Notes: generated from the sequence alone by a model not told the origin. A stretch of DNA of 64,000 nt from Serratia proteamaculans_D (GCF_049959315.1 NZ_CP188201.1), one strand, 5' to 3'. Shown: positions 34,831 to 44,165, counted from the stretch's first letter. Translations and numbers: made by a program.

Positions 34831-36966
34831 TCAAGCCAATTTGCTGATTTGGGTATTAAGTAGGGTAAGTTCCGGCAGCAGCTCAATGACCAGTCCAATT
34901 TGCTGCAACACCAACTGATCTTTGCTTTCCGGTTCCGGCGCAGCGTGCACAATACGTTCAGCCAGGCTTTCCAATGCCTGAGTGATGCGCCGGTCGTCCA
35001 GGTCTTCCTGATGCAGGGCTCCATCGACATAACAAACCGCATCATTTAACAGATCCAGCGTAGCAGGGTTGTTCAGACGCTCACGGTGTGCACCCAGCGC
35101 AGAGATATAACTCAACAAGGTATGGTTTAAACACAACAGGCGGAATGCGGCTTCCTGAACCTCTTTATCAGCTTTTGGATCGGCGGACATATTTGATATC
35201 ACCGAAGCCAGCTCTGCATCACTGTTGTGTGCATCCCGGCGAGCGATACGATAGGGAAGGCTGTTGTCTTTACCCTGATGATATTGCACCAGGATGGCAT
35301 CCAGATAACGGCAGTTGGCGTCCAGCGTTTTAGTGACGACTGCCGATAATTGGCGAAACTTCCAGTCTGGCCAGATAAAACTGACTGCCGCCCAGGCGAT
35401 GGCGCATCCCAGAATAGTGTCATAGACCCGAGGCGCGGCCACCTCAAAACCTTCACCCAGCAAGTTAAAGCACAGCAACACCAGCAGGGTAATAAACATG
35501 GTGGCATGGGCGTATTGCACGGTCCGAAAAGCGAAGAACAGAACGCCGCTGATGACGATCAGCACCATCTGGCCTTCCAGGGAGGGCACAAAATAGAGGA
35601 TCGGCAGGCCGATAAGAATACCGGCCAGCGTGCCGATAATTCTAAGCGCCAGCCTGCGACGCGTGGCGTTGTAATTGGGTTGGCAGACAAACAGGCTGGT
35701 TAACAGGATCCAATAACCGTGCTGCATGCCGGTAAACTGAATAAAGGCATAGCCCACGCACAGTACCACTGACATGCGGATGGCATGACGGAACAAGGCA
35801 GACTGAGGTGTTAGATGGCGGCTGATACGTAAGCGAATATCGCTCCAGCCAGTGAGCCGGTCATCCGACAGACTATTCTCTTCCGCCAGGCCACTGGCCA
35901 GCGCCTGCTCGGACTCAATACTTGCCAGTTGGGCGTCAATCGCGCGCAAATTTTTCAACAGGTGCGATAGTGCTTTGGTCAGCTCACGGTTTTCCGGGGT
36001 GATGGCAATGCGAGTCAGTGCTTCTTCAATACGGCCAAAGGCCGGTTCGAAACGAAGGTTGTGCTGATACTTTTGCCGCAGCAAAATCGACTGCGCCAAC
36101 TGTTGGCAGGCGCGAGCCTGCATGCTGAGCAAGCGCTGGAAACGAAACAGAATATCACTGTGACGAAACTGTCGACTCAGCGCCTGATATTGAACGTGGG
36201 AGGAACTTGCGCGCTCATGTATATCCTGTGCAACGAAATAATAATGCAGCGTGCGGCGGGTACCGCGTTGACCCCGATCGCCTTTTAGCCGCGTCAGCAA
36301 TGAAACTTTGGTCTGGTTAAGAATGGTCATCAGGGCGCTGTTGGCCATGGCAACGTCCATCCACGGCAGGTCTGCATCATGCTCGACGTCCGGATCAAAC
36401 AGGTTGGCCTTGGCATCCAGATAACTTGCCAATTGGTTGTAACAACGCGCCAGATTTTCCTGCAGAGGTCGGATAGGAAAGATCAGGTGACCAATCAGCG
36501 TCAGCAGGTTGTACCACAGGGCGCCAATGATCAGCAGCGTCGGCTGTTGATACCAGGCGTCATACATTGAGGTGCCGAGCATGGTATAGACTGCGATCAG
36601 CAAGGCACCAAAAGCAATGGTGGCGTAACGTTGCCCCAGGGCACCCAGCAAAATAAAACCGCAGGTAGAGGCGGTGAGGCCAAGAGCGAACAGCCACGGA
36701 TAAGGAAACAGCAGTTCAATGGAGGCGGAAGCGACAAAAAAACACACCAGGGTGATCAACAGATTGCGTAGCCTGCCAGCCAGGCGATCGTCCAGATCGG
36801 TCAACGCCGCTGCCACCACCCCCAGAGTCAGGGGAATGGTGAGCTTGGGAATGGCTAACCACCAGGGTACGGCGGCCGCACCAGTCAGTGCAATGAAGAT
36901 GCGCAGATCATAAAGCAGATTGCTGTTGTAGGCATAACGGCGTATTGCTGGTGCAAAAGAGAGCAC
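34831..36966 (-). CDS. yccS: Inner membrane protein YccS (FUSC family)
   Basis: It has 711 residues (E. coli 717). Two blocks of about five to six membrane helices (about 20-170 and 395-520), each followed by a cytoplasmic region, form the FUSC/aromatic-acid exporter-like layout seen in YccS/YhfK. The specific substrate is unknown. yccF follows upstream on the same strand with a 26-bp gap, so the two are likely co-transcribed. Confidence 0.92.
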   Translation of the reverse strand: MLSFAPAIRRYAYNSNLLYDLRIFIALTGAAAVPWWLAIPKLTIPLTLGVVAAALTDLDDRLAGRLRNLLITLVCFFVASASIELLFPYPWLFALGLTASTCGFILLGALGQRYATIAFGALLIAVYTMLGTSMYDAWYQQPTLLIIGALWYNLLTLIGHLIFPIRPLQENLARCYNQLASYLDAKANLFDPDVEHDADLPWMDVAMANSALMTILNQTKVSLLTRLKGDRGQRGTRRTLHYYFVAQDIHERASSSHVQYQALSRQFRHSDILFRFQRLLSMQARACQQLAQSILLRQKYQHNLRFEPAFGRIEEALTRIAITPENRELTKALSHLLKNLRAIDAQLASIESEQALASGLAEENSLSDDRLTGWSDIRLRISRHLTPQSALFRHAIRMSVVLCVGYAFIQFTGMQHGYWILLTSLFVCQPNYNATRRRLALRIIGTLAGILIGLPILYFVPSLEGQMVLIVISGVLFFAFRTVQYAHATMFITLLVLLCFNLLGEGFEVAAPRVYDTILGCAIAWAAVSFIWPDWKFRQLSAVVTKTLDANCRYLDAILVQYHQGKDNSLPYRIARRDAHNSDAELASVISNMSADPKADKEVQEAAFRLLCLNHTLLSYISALGAHRERLNNPATLDLLNDAVCYVDGALHQEDLDDRRITQALESLAERIVHAAPEPESKDQLVLQQIGLVIELLPELTLLNTQISKLA

Positions 36967-36992
36967 GAAAAACTCCTCAGGCGGAGAAAAAA

Positions 36993-37445
36993 TTAACGCT
37001 GCTGATACTGACGTCGGGCATTTTCAGTTCTGGCCTGTTGCGCCATTTCAACGGATACCACTCGTCGCCCGACCGGCCACAGGGCAATGGCGGCGATTTT
37101 GAAATTGGCTATACCCACCGGGATGCCAATAATCGTTACACACTGCACAATCCCGGCGGCAATATGCGACAGGCACAGCCACCAGCCGAACAGGATCAGC
37201 CAGATAATGTTCAGCAGTGAACCACTGGCGGAAAGCAGTGCATTGCTTTTTTCCGGGTATAATTCATTAACGTGAATGGCTTCGTTACCGAATGGCACTA
37301 ACGACAGCTTGGTGATTTCCCAGCAGGAGCGGGTTAGCGGCAGGGTGATGATCAGCACCACGCTAAACACCGTTGCAACCAGCCAGCCAAGGGTGGTGAA
37401 AAAGCCGCCTAACACAAAATTAAGAATATTCAGTACAGTACGCAT
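36993..37445 (-). CDS. yccF: Inner membrane protein YccF
   Basis: Small YccF-family membrane protein. It has 150 residues from the ATG at 37445 (MRTVLNILNFVLGGFFTTLGW), the start conserved in E. coli. Another ATG three codons earlier (37454) cannot be excluded, and neither has a good ribosome site. Two repeated YccF units, each with a pair of hydrophobic segments and a Trp-containing motif (LPLTRSCWEITK), are visible. Function unknown; yccS is encoded just downstream. Confidence 0.9.
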   Translation of the reverse strand: MRTVLNILNFVLGGFFTTLGWLVATVFSVVLIITLPLTRSCWEITKLSLVPFGNEAIHVNELYPEKSNALLSASGSLLNIIWLILFGWWLCLSHIAAGIVQCVTIIGIPVGIANFKIAAIALWPVGRRVVSVEMAQQARTENARRQYQQR

Positions 37446-37755
37446 AGTCGTCATTCTGCTCTAATGATGGCCAAACCGCGATGCGGTTTAGTCTGATGAC
37501 AAACACCCGAAAAACGTGGTTTTCGGATGTTTGGGGTAAATCAGTAGACATAATCCTTTGTTTTTATTAGTCCTCTGATCAGAACTTTCAAGCGCAAAGG
37601 ACCTTGTCAAAAATCTCAACCGCGATGCGGTTGCGTTTGCTATCAAAACGCAAAATCTATTCTACCCTTTTTTTAGCGCTAGAGTGCCACTGCTTATCGC
37701 AGGTAAACTGGCAGATATCCGTTATTTAATCTCAACATAGTCATGGCGCGACGAT
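37446..37755. other. Divergent region yccF/helD with repeated palindromes
   Basis: 310 bp with no gene. It contains two copies of the palindrome ACCGCGATGCGGT (37475-37487 and 37620-37632), plus a hairpin with arms CCGAAAA / TTTTCGG near 37508-37528. helD lacks an obvious ribosome site. No small open frame is convincing. Confidence 0.6.
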
Positions 37756-39810
37756 ATGGAACTTAAAGCGACATCGCTGGGGAAACACCTGGCTCAGCAT
37801 CCTTACAACCGTGTGCGGTTGCTGCACGCCGGTGTCGAGGTGAGCGGTGAGAAGCATGAATATCTTATTCCTTTCAATCAGTTGATTCATGTCCGGTGTA
37901 AGCGGGGCATCGTCTGGGGCGAGCTGGAGTTTGAGCTGCCGGAAGAGAAAGTGGTGCGCCTGCATGGTACCGAATGGCAGGAAACCCAACGTTTCTATCA
38001 TTATCTCCAGCAGGCCTGGCAACAGTGGAGCGCCGAAATGAGCGAGGTCAGCGCCGGCGTGTTGCAGCAACAGGTTGAACATATCCAGCGTATTGAACAG
38101 CAGGATAAGTGGTTTAAAAAATCCGAGCTGGGCAAGCTGCAGCAACAAATTCGTGAGTCTTTCGGTGCCTTGCCCATGCCGGTGGCGCGACTTGAGCAAT
38201 TTGACAATTGTCGGGATGATTATCTGCTTTGTCAGCAATGGCTGCAGCATGGGTTGCACAGTGTCGGGCAGCGTAATCGGCAGTGGACCGAACGTATGCT
38301 GGAGAGTTACCACGACTTCTTCCAGAACATCGAAACTTCCCCCCTGAACGACTCACAAAGCCGCGCAGTAGTTAATGGCGAAGATTCAGTGTTGGTACTG
38401 GCCGGGGCCGGCAGTGGGAAAACCTCGGTGCTGGTGGCGCGAGCCGGTTGGCTGCTGCGTCGTCAGGAGGCTGAGCCGGGGCAAATACTGTTGCTGGCGT
38501 TTGGCCGTCAGGCGGCTGAAGAGATGAACGAGCGCATTCAGGAGCGCTTGGGCAGCGTGGCGATTCAGGCCAAAACCTTCCACGCGTTGGCACTGCAAAT
38601 TATCCTGCAGGGCAACCGCAAGGTACCGGCGATCAGTAAGCTGGAAACCGACAGTAAGGTTCGAAGAGCTTTGTTGATAACCCATTGGCAGCAGCAATGT
38701 GCAGAAAAAAAAGCACAGGCCAAAGGGTGGCGCCAGTGGTTGCTTGAAGAGCTGGAATGGGAAGTGCCGGAAGGCGATTTTTGGCAGGATAAACGCTTGG
38801 CAGAACGGCTGGCCGGCCGACTGGAACGTTGGCTGGGGTTGATGCGGATGCACGGCGGTAGCCAGGCGGAAATGATCGAACAGGCGGATGAAGAGGTCCG
38901 TGACCTGTTTTCAAAACGTATCCGGCTGATGGCACCTTTGCTCAAAGCCTGGAAAGGTGCACTCAAAGAGCAAGGCGCGGTAGACTTCTCTGGCCTGATC
39001 CATCAGGCGGTCAATATTCTGGAGAAAGGGCGTTTTGTCAGCCCATGGAAACACATCCTGGTCGATGAGTTTCAGGATATCTCACCGCAACGGGCACAGC
39101 TGCTGGCGGCGCTACGTAAACAAAACAAACAGACTTGCCTGTTTGCCGTGGGTGACGACTGGCAGGCCATTTATCGCTTCAGCGGTGCCGAACTGACGCT
39201 GACCACCGCGTTTGCCGAGAACTTTGGCGAAGGGGCGCAATGCGCACTCGACACCACTTACCGTTTCAATGAGCGCATTGGTGAGGTGGCAAACCGCTTT
39301 GTACAGCAGAACCCGCACCAGTTGAAAAAACCGTTGAACAGCCTGAGTAAAGGCAACAAGAAATCGGTAGTCCTGCTAGCGCATGAACAGCTCGAAAATT
39401 TGTTGGATAAGCTGAGTGGCTTTGCCAAGCCCGAAGAGCGGATTCTGGTGTTGGCACGGTACCATCATCTGAAGCCGCAAGCGTTGTCAAAAGCGGCAAC
39501 CCGCTGGCCCAAGTTGACCATTGAGTTTATGACCATTCACGCCAGCAAGGGGCAGCAGGCTGAGTACGTGATTATCGCTGGTTTGCACCAGGGTAACGAC
39601 GGTTTTCCTGCAGTTGCGCGTGAATCGATATTAGAAGACGTTCTGTTGCCGCAGCCGGAAGACTTCCCGGATGCCGAGGAGCGGCGGCTGCTGTATGTAG
39701 CGCTAACTCGCGCCAAGCATCAGGTGTGGTTATTGCAGGATCGCGAGCGCCCGTCGGTGTTCGTTGAACAACTGCAGGCTCTTGGCGTACCGTCGCAGAA
39801 GAAACCCTGA
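37756..39810 (+). CDS. helD: DNA helicase IV
   Basis: 3'-5' SF1 helicase of the UvrD/Rep type that modulates RecF-pathway recombination. It has 684 residues (E. coli HelD 684). An N-terminal domain of about 190 residues specific to this family precedes the motor; Walker A AGAGSGKTS is near residue 216, motif II VDEFQD near 436, and the late motifs include MTIHASKGQQAEYV and LLYVALTRAK. Start MELKATSLGKHLAQHPYNR is the family norm. Convergent with mgsA through a small hairpin. Confidence 0.96.
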   Translation: MELKATSLGKHLAQHPYNRVRLLHAGVEVSGEKHEYLIPFNQLIHVRCKRGIVWGELEFELPEEKVVRLHGTEWQETQRFYHYLQQAWQQWSAEMSEVSAGVLQQQVEHIQRIEQQDKWFKKSELGKLQQQIRESFGALPMPVARLEQFDNCRDDYLLCQQWLQHGLHSVGQRNRQWTERMLESYHDFFQNIETSPLNDSQSRAVVNGEDSVLVLAGAGSGKTSVLVARAGWLLRRQEAEPGQILLLAFGRQAAEEMNERIQERLGSVAIQAKTFHALALQIILQGNRKVPAISKLETDSKVRRALLITHWQQQCAEKKAQAKGWRQWLLEELEWEVPEGDFWQDKRLAERLAGRLERWLGLMRMHGGSQAEMIEQADEEVRDLFSKRIRLMAPLLKAWKGALKEQGAVDFSGLIHQAVNILEKGRFVSPWKHILVDEFQDISPQRAQLLAALRKQNKQTCLFAVGDDWQAIYRFSGAELTLTTAFAENFGEGAQCALDTTYRFNERIGEVANRFVQQNPHQLKKPLNSLSKGNKKSVVLLAHEQLENLLDKLSGFAKPEERILVLARYHHLKPQALSKAATRWPKLTIEFMTIHASKGQQAEYVIIAGLHQGNDGFPAVARESILEDVLLPQPEDFPDAEERRLLYVALTRAKHQVWLLQDRERPSVFVEQLQALGVPSQKKP

Positions 39811-39817
39811 ACCCAAT

Positions 39818-39835
39818 GCCTGGCGAAAACCAGGC
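39818..39835. terminator. Hairpin between helD and mgsA
   Basis: GCCTGG-CGAAAA-CCAGGC in the 33-bp gap between convergent stops. There is no T-run, so termination is uncertain. Confidence 0.45.
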
Positions 39836-39843
39836 CGTGATGG

Positions 39844-40302
39844 TTACTTCAGACGATCCTGCAAGTAGCGCTGGTAGTCAGGGATGGTGATTTCCACTTC
39901 GCTTTTGAACAATGGAGAGTCAATCAGGAAGTCTGCGGTGGAGCGGTTGGTGGCGACGGGGATATTCCATACCGTCGCCAGGCGCAGCAGGGCTTTCACA
40001 TCCGGATCGTGGGGTACCGCGTTCAATGGATCCCAGAAGAAGATCAGCATATCAATTTTGCCTTCGGCGATCAGCGCGCCCACCTGCTGGTCGCCCCCCA
40101 TCGGCCCGCTCAACATGCTATTTACCGGAATACCGCTGGCTTGCTGGATCAGGTTGCCTGTGGTTCCGGTGGCATAAAGTTGGTGTTGTTCCAGCACGGA
40201 CTTATTGTCTTCAACCCATGCCAACAGGGCTTGTTTACGGTGATCGTGCGCCACCAGCGCAATGTGTTTGCGCGCGGCGATAGTGCGGGTAGTAAATTCC
40301 AT
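39844..40302 (-). CDS. mgsA: Methylglyoxal synthase
   Basis: Converts dihydroxyacetone phosphate to methylglyoxal and phosphate, a bypass of lower glycolysis. It has 152 residues from the ATG at 40302 (MEFTTRTIAARKHIALVAHDH), with GGAACT upstream; the longer frame from 40359 lacks a ribosome site and homology. The active-site Asp/phosphate-loop region is seen as MLSGPMGGDQQVGALI and FFWDPLNAVPHDPDVKALLR. Same order next to helD as in E. coli. Confidence 0.97.
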   Translation of the reverse strand: MEFTTRTIAARKHIALVAHDHRKQALLAWVEDNKSVLEQHQLYATGTTGNLIQQASGIPVNSMLSGPMGGDQQVGALIAEGKIDMLIFFWDPLNAVPHDPDVKALLRLATVWNIPVATNRSTADFLIDSPLFKSEVEITIPDYQRYLQDRLK

Positions 40303-40426
40303 TTGGAGTTCCTTCGCTAATCGGGTGATGTGCGACAGATTACTGAAACTGTTTTTCACTGCCTAGCGTTTACACCTGAAAATGCGAAGAAAGCGCGCCT
40401 TTAAATAAAGGCGTCATCAATCTTGC

Positions 40427-41098
40427 TTAACGCACTGGCTGTTTATTTGCCCAATGAAGAAAACGCTTCTGCGTTTCTTTGTCTGCCTGCTGGAACCAGT
40501 ATTGCAGCATTTGCTCGGAAACGTTTTCACCTTTCAGCGTCACTGTGGGTGAGTTTAACGCTGCACTCGCCAGCGGTGAACCGGATGCGGTGGCGCGAAC
40601 ATGGGTGAACGCCGGTACGGAAGCCGGATGTTTCTGACTGTTGTAATCCGCCATCAGCTTTTCCAGATCGATGTTAAGCGTGATGTCGTCGGGGCGTAAT
40701 ACGTCGTGTTTCATTGCCAACGCATTGCCGTTCTTATCAATTACCTGATAATTGAATGTCTTATCAAATCGCTGACCATCCCGGACATTTTCAATGCGCG
40801 GCAGCTCAATGGCTACGGAGCTGACATTTTGCGTATTGAAGGTGGCGATCAGCGGAGGTGAAGTATAGACAGTTTGTTGGTTTGGCCCTGAGCGTACAGA
40901 CTTGGCCACTTTAAACAGTAATTGATGTTGTCCGCCATCTAACTCCAGACTGTCAGCGCCTTTTAACAACGAACCTGTCATTTTCTTGCCGTCGACCACC
41001 AGCAGGTCGATGTCAGGAGAGAGTTTCAGGGTCGTAGCCACGGCAGGCATGCTGATACCGATGCTGAGCAGCGCCGCAACCATCAGACCAAATTTCAT
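40427..41098 (-). CDS. yccT: Periplasmic protein YccT (DUF2057, UPF0319)
   Basis: It has 223 residues with a signal peptide (MKFGLMVAAL...PAVA, cleaved near residue 21), so it is exported. The DUF2057 core begins TTLKLSPDIDLLVVDGKKM. The E. coli homologue (also called CsgI) restrains extracellular curli assembly; whether this organism makes curli is not shown here. CTTATAAGGAGATAACA precedes the ATG. A short palindrome (40396-40413) lies past the stop. Confidence 0.9.
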   Translation of the reverse strand: MKFGLMVAALLSIGISMPAVATTLKLSPDIDLLVVDGKKMTGSLLKGADSLELDGGQHQLLFKVAKSVRSGPNQQTVYTSPPLIATFNTQNVSSVAIELPRIENVRDGQRFDKTFNYQVIDKNGNALAMKHDVLRPDDITLNIDLEKLMADYNSQKHPASVPAFTHVRATASGSPLASAALNSPTVTLKGENVSEQMLQYWFQQADKETQKRFLHWANKQPVR

Positions 41099-41357
41099 TG
41101 TTATCTCCTTATAAGCGCATCGCTATTAGTGTTGAACACGCCATAGACTGTGTCAAAGTTTTTCAGCATTGCGGTTTTGGTTACAAATGTACATATTTAT
41201 ATTTATTTTGACACTATTAGGCCTGCAGAGGCTGACAGTGACAGCATCAGACCGCAAAAGTCGCCGGGAGTTTCCGTGACTCTGGGTTTAGCCGATTTTA
41301 GGTCAGTGGGTTACACTCGAAACAGGGAAATCCCCCGTCGATAATTGGGAGCGGAAA

Positions 41358-41771
41358 ATGCAAGACAACGATATTGCCGGCCTGCTGCAGCAGGTGAAAA
41401 CCATTGCGCTGGTGGGTGCCAGTGATAATCCGGCGCGGCCGAGTTTTGGCGTGATGGCCTATCTGCTTGCTCAGGGGTATCAGGTTACGCCGGTCAGCCC
41501 AAAACTGGCGGGGCAAACCTTGCTGGGCCAGCAGGCCTATGCCACGTTGAAGGATATCCCGCACCCGGTGGACATGGTTGACGTGTTCCGTAATTCAGAG
41601 GCGGCATATGCGGTAGCGCAAGAGGCCATTGCGATTGGTGCCAAAGTACTGTGGCTGCAAATCGGCGTCATTAATGAACAGGCCGAGGCATTGGCAAACG
41701 AGGCGGGGCTGAAGGTGGTGATGGATCGCTGCCCTAAAATCGAAATTCCGCGTTTGGGGCTGGAGCGCTGA
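41358..41771 (+). CDS. yccU: CoA-binding domain protein YccU
   Basis: It has 137 residues and is essentially one CoA-binding Rossmann domain (LVGASDNPARPSFGVMAYLLAQGY), as in the N-terminus of succinyl-CoA synthetase alpha. E. coli YccU is of the same length and unknown role. GGGAGCGGAAA precedes the ATG. Convergent with hspQ. Confidence 0.9.
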   Translation: MQDNDIAGLLQQVKTIALVGASDNPARPSFGVMAYLLAQGYQVTPVSPKLAGQTLLGQQAYATLKDIPHPVDMVDVFRNSEAAYAVAQEAIAIGAKVLWLQIGVINEQAEALANEAGLKVVMDRCPKIEIPRLGLER

Positions 41772-41775
41772 AAAA

Positions 41776-41812
41776 GAGAAGGCCTGGCATTGTGCCAGGC
41801 CTTCGTCGTTTG
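41776..41812. terminator. Terminator between yccU and hspQ
   Basis: GAAGGCCTGGCA-TTG-TGCCAGGCCTTC, a perfect 12-bp stem in the 59-bp gap between convergent genes. The flanking tracts are CGTCGTTTGTTT on one side and TCTTTTT on the other strand. Confidence 0.75.
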
Positions 41813-41830
41813 TTTCTCAGGCCTGGCGCA

Positions 41831-42148
41831 TCAGTTGCGCAGGCGTGGAGCTTGTAGCTGGTGGCGGATAGACTCCGCCAACTCGTCCAGCGAAGGTTGT
41901 TCAGGATGAGCTTCCTGGGCTTCCCCATCCAACTGTGCTTCCGCCAGATAGGTATGCACCGGTTGGCCTTCTTCGTCTTCCATCACCACGTGGTACCAAG
42001 GGGCGAAACGTAGATCGGTATTCGCTGCTATTTCATCAGCTTTAGGCTGTTCCATAGAGTATTCAGGGTCGATATCAATCACCACCCCCAAGTACCCCAG
42101 CAGCTTATGCCGAACCTGTTGTCCGATACCGAATTTGCTGGCAATCAT
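41831..42148 (-). CDS. hspQ: Heat shock protein HspQ
   Basis: Hemimethylated-DNA-binding-fold protein that promotes degradation of certain proteins (e.g. DnaA variants) and acts as a Lon substrate/specificity enhancer. It has 105 residues from the ATG at 42148 (MIASKFGIGQQVRHKLLGYLG), with CAGGAGGT upstream; the longer frame to 42208 overlaps the promoter. The C-terminus LQAPRLRN equals E. coli. A sigma-32 promoter candidate lies just upstream, between hspQ and rlmI. Confidence 0.96.
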   Translation of the reverse strand: MIASKFGIGQQVRHKLLGYLGVVIDIDPEYSMEQPKADEIAANTDLRFAPWYHVVMEDEEGQPVHTYLAEAQLDGEAQEAHPEQPSLDELAESIRHQLQAPRLRN

Positions 42149-42181
42149 GATGACCTCCTGAGAAACAGTGCCTTGCTCTCT

Positions 42182-42209
42182 ATATGAGGGCAAAACAGCG
42201 TATTTCAAG
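42182..42209 (-). promoter_or_regulatory. Heat-shock (sigma-32) promoter of hspQ
   Basis: Minus strand CTTGAA (42209-42204), 14-bp spacer, CCTCATAT (42189-42182). This fits the sigma-32 consensus CTTGAA-N13-15-CCCCATNT at 13 of 14 specified-region positions by eye. The -35 abuts the rlmI stop codon. Confidence 0.8.
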
Positions 42210-43400
42210 TTACATCACCCGACACGCAAACCCTTTCAAATACAGCCCTTCAGGATAGGTTGCGATAACCGGGTGATCGGCAGCCTGACGATACTGCTCT
42301 ATAAATTGTACATCACGCCCGGCATCTACAGCGGCATCGGCCAAAATTTTCTGGAATAAATCGGTTGGCATCAGACCGGAACAAGAGAAGCTAAGCAAAA
42401 TGCCGCCTGGGTTCAGCAGCTGCAGCGCCAACATGTTGATATCTTTGTAACCGCGGCATGCACCGGCCAATTGGTTCTTGTTTTCGACGAACTTCGGCGG
42501 ATCCATAATGATCAGGTCGAATTTTTCGCCCTGAGTACGGTAGGCGCGCAGCAGTTGGAACACGTCGTCACGGACAAATTCGGCTTTGCTCAGATCCAAC
42601 TGGTTCAGCTCGACGTTCTGTTTGGCAATATCAAGCGCAGCTTGCGATGTATCAACGCTGATCACCTGAGTACAACCACCCATCAGAGCTGATACGGCGA
42701 AGGCACCGGTATAGGAGAAGCAGTTAAGTACGCGGCGCCCGGCGGAATAGTTACGTGCGGCCAGACGGCTGTCGCGCTGGTCGAGGTAAAAACCGGTTTT
42801 ATGGCCTTGCTGAATATCCACCAGCAGCTTCATGCCATGTTCGGTGATAGGCAGCAGAGCAGGGGGCAGATCGCCCACGACCTGGCCTTGAGCCAGGGGT
42901 AAACCTTCTTTTTTACGTACTGCGACGTCTGAACGATCGTAGATGGCACATTCCGGGTAACAATGCTGCAAAGCGGTAATCAACGCGGCGCGCTGATATT
43001 CAGCGCCGGCGGACAACAACTGCAACACCAGGAAGTTCTGGAAGCGATCGATAGTGATGCCCGGCATACCGTCGGATTCGCCGGCGATCAGGCGGTAACC
43101 GTCCAGCCCATCACGTTTGGCAACCCAATCACGCCAGCTTTGCGCCTGTTGTAAACGGCGGATGAAGAATTCGATGTTAATCTCTTCGTCCGGTAAAAAG
43201 GTCCAGACGCGGGCGCGGATTTGCGACACTGGAGAGTAGGCACCGCGTGCCAGCCATTTGCCCTGGGCGTCGTGAATATCGATGGTTTCGCCAGAAAGGG
43301 CTTTACCTTCAACACGTTGAACAGCGCCGGAAAACACCCATGGGTGGCGACGGAGTAAGGACTTTTCACGTCCTTTGGCGAGAAACAGGCGTACGGTCAT
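42210..43400 (-). CDS. rlmI: 23S rRNA m5C1962 methyltransferase RlmI
   Basis: SAM-dependent methylation of C1962 in 23S rRNA. It has 396 residues, equal to E. coli RlmI: N-terminal PUA domain (about 1-75, SLLRRHPWVFSGAVQRVEG), central EEHEE-type region, and a Rossmann methyltransferase domain with the SAM loop VLNCFSYTGAFAVSAL and the motif IMDPPKFVENK. The Cys in SFSCSGLM is the catalytic-nucleophile candidate. Divergent from acyP. Confidence 0.96.
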   Translation of the reverse strand: MTVRLFLAKGREKSLLRRHPWVFSGAVQRVEGKALSGETIDIHDAQGKWLARGAYSPVSQIRARVWTFLPDEEINIEFFIRRLQQAQSWRDWVAKRDGLDGYRLIAGESDGMPGITIDRFQNFLVLQLLSAGAEYQRAALITALQHCYPECAIYDRSDVAVRKKEGLPLAQGQVVGDLPPALLPITEHGMKLLVDIQQGHKTGFYLDQRDSRLAARNYSAGRRVLNCFSYTGAFAVSALMGGCTQVISVDTSQAALDIAKQNVELNQLDLSKAEFVRDDVFQLLRAYRTQGEKFDLIIMDPPKFVENKNQLAGACRGYKDINMLALQLLNPGGILLSFSCSGLMPTDLFQKILADAAVDAGRDVQFIEQYRQAADHPVIATYPEGLYLKGFACRVM

Positions 43401-43492
43401 AATTAAGAATGCTGCCAGCTAGATAAAATGAGTGGCATTGCCGTGCAGATGCACAGGCAATACCATAAACGAAAGTCGATAAGGAGGCGATT

Positions 43493-43771
43493 ATGACACA
43501 GGTTTGCATTGCTGCGTATGTCTATGGCGTGGTGCAAGGGGTGGGATTTCGTTACAACACCCAGCATCAGGCGACGGCATTGGGGTTAAGCGGCTACGCG
43601 CGTAATCTTGATGATGGGAGCGTTGAAGTACTGGCCTGCGGCGAACAACCGCAGGTGGACAAGCTGGTGGAATGGCTGAAAAATGGAGGCCCGCGCAGTG
43701 CACGGGTCGATCGCGTGCTGGTGGAGCCGCGAGGCGCGGCCGATTATCAAGGCTTCAGCATTCGCTATTAG
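43493..43771 (+). CDS. acyP: Acylphosphatase
   Basis: Hydrolyses acyl phosphates. It has 92 residues with the ferredoxin-like fold; the phosphate loop GVVQGVGFRYNTQ carries the catalytic Arg, and the catalytic Asn is in GYARNLDDGSVEV. A strong AAGGAGGCGATT precedes the ATG. Convergent with tusE, 4 bp apart. Called yccX in E. coli. Confidence 0.95.
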   Translation: MTQVCIAAYVYGVVQGVGFRYNTQHQATALGLSGYARNLDDGSVEVLACGEQPQVDKLVEWLKNGGPRSARVDRVLVEPRGAADYQGFSIRY

Positions 43772-43775
43772 CGTT

Positions 43776-44105
43776 TCAGATACATTTTACCGGTTTCGGC
43801 AGGCCGGCTATCTTGGTTGCCTGCTTGGCCGGGCCTTTGGGGAATAAGCGGTAGAGATAACGGCTGTTGCCTTTCTCTTCGCCGTACTTCTGCGCCATGG
43901 CCTTGACCAGCATACGGATTGCCGGTGAAGTATTAAATTCCAGGTAAAAGCCGCGTACGAAACGCACCACTTCCCAATGTGCTTCTGTTAGCGTTATTTC
44001 TTCCTGTGCGGCCAGCAGCGGTGCCAGGGCCTCATGCCAATCGGCGCTGTTTTTCAGGTAACCCTGTGCGTCAGTTTCAATAACCTGACCTTGATACTCC
44101 AACAT
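43776..44105 (-). CDS. tusE: Sulfur relay protein TusE (DsrC family)
   Basis: Accepts persulfide sulfur from TusBCD and passes it to MnmA for 2-thiolation of tRNA wobble uridine. It has 109 residues, as in E. coli. The C-terminal motif GLPKPVKCI carries the penultimate Cys (Cys108) that bears the persulfide; the DsrC fold signature HWEVVRFVRGFYLEFN is present. Conserved placement between acyP and yccA. Confidence 0.96.
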   Translation of the reverse strand: MLEYQGQVIETDAQGYLKNSADWHEALAPLLAAQEEITLTEAHWEVVRFVRGFYLEFNTSPAIRMLVKAMAQKYGEEKGNSRYLYRLFPKGPAKQATKIAGLPKPVKCI

Positions 44106-44165
44106 ACTGCCTCGGTAATGGGTAATTCAGAACGGCCGTCAGTTTAGCAAACTTTTGTCGCTGCA

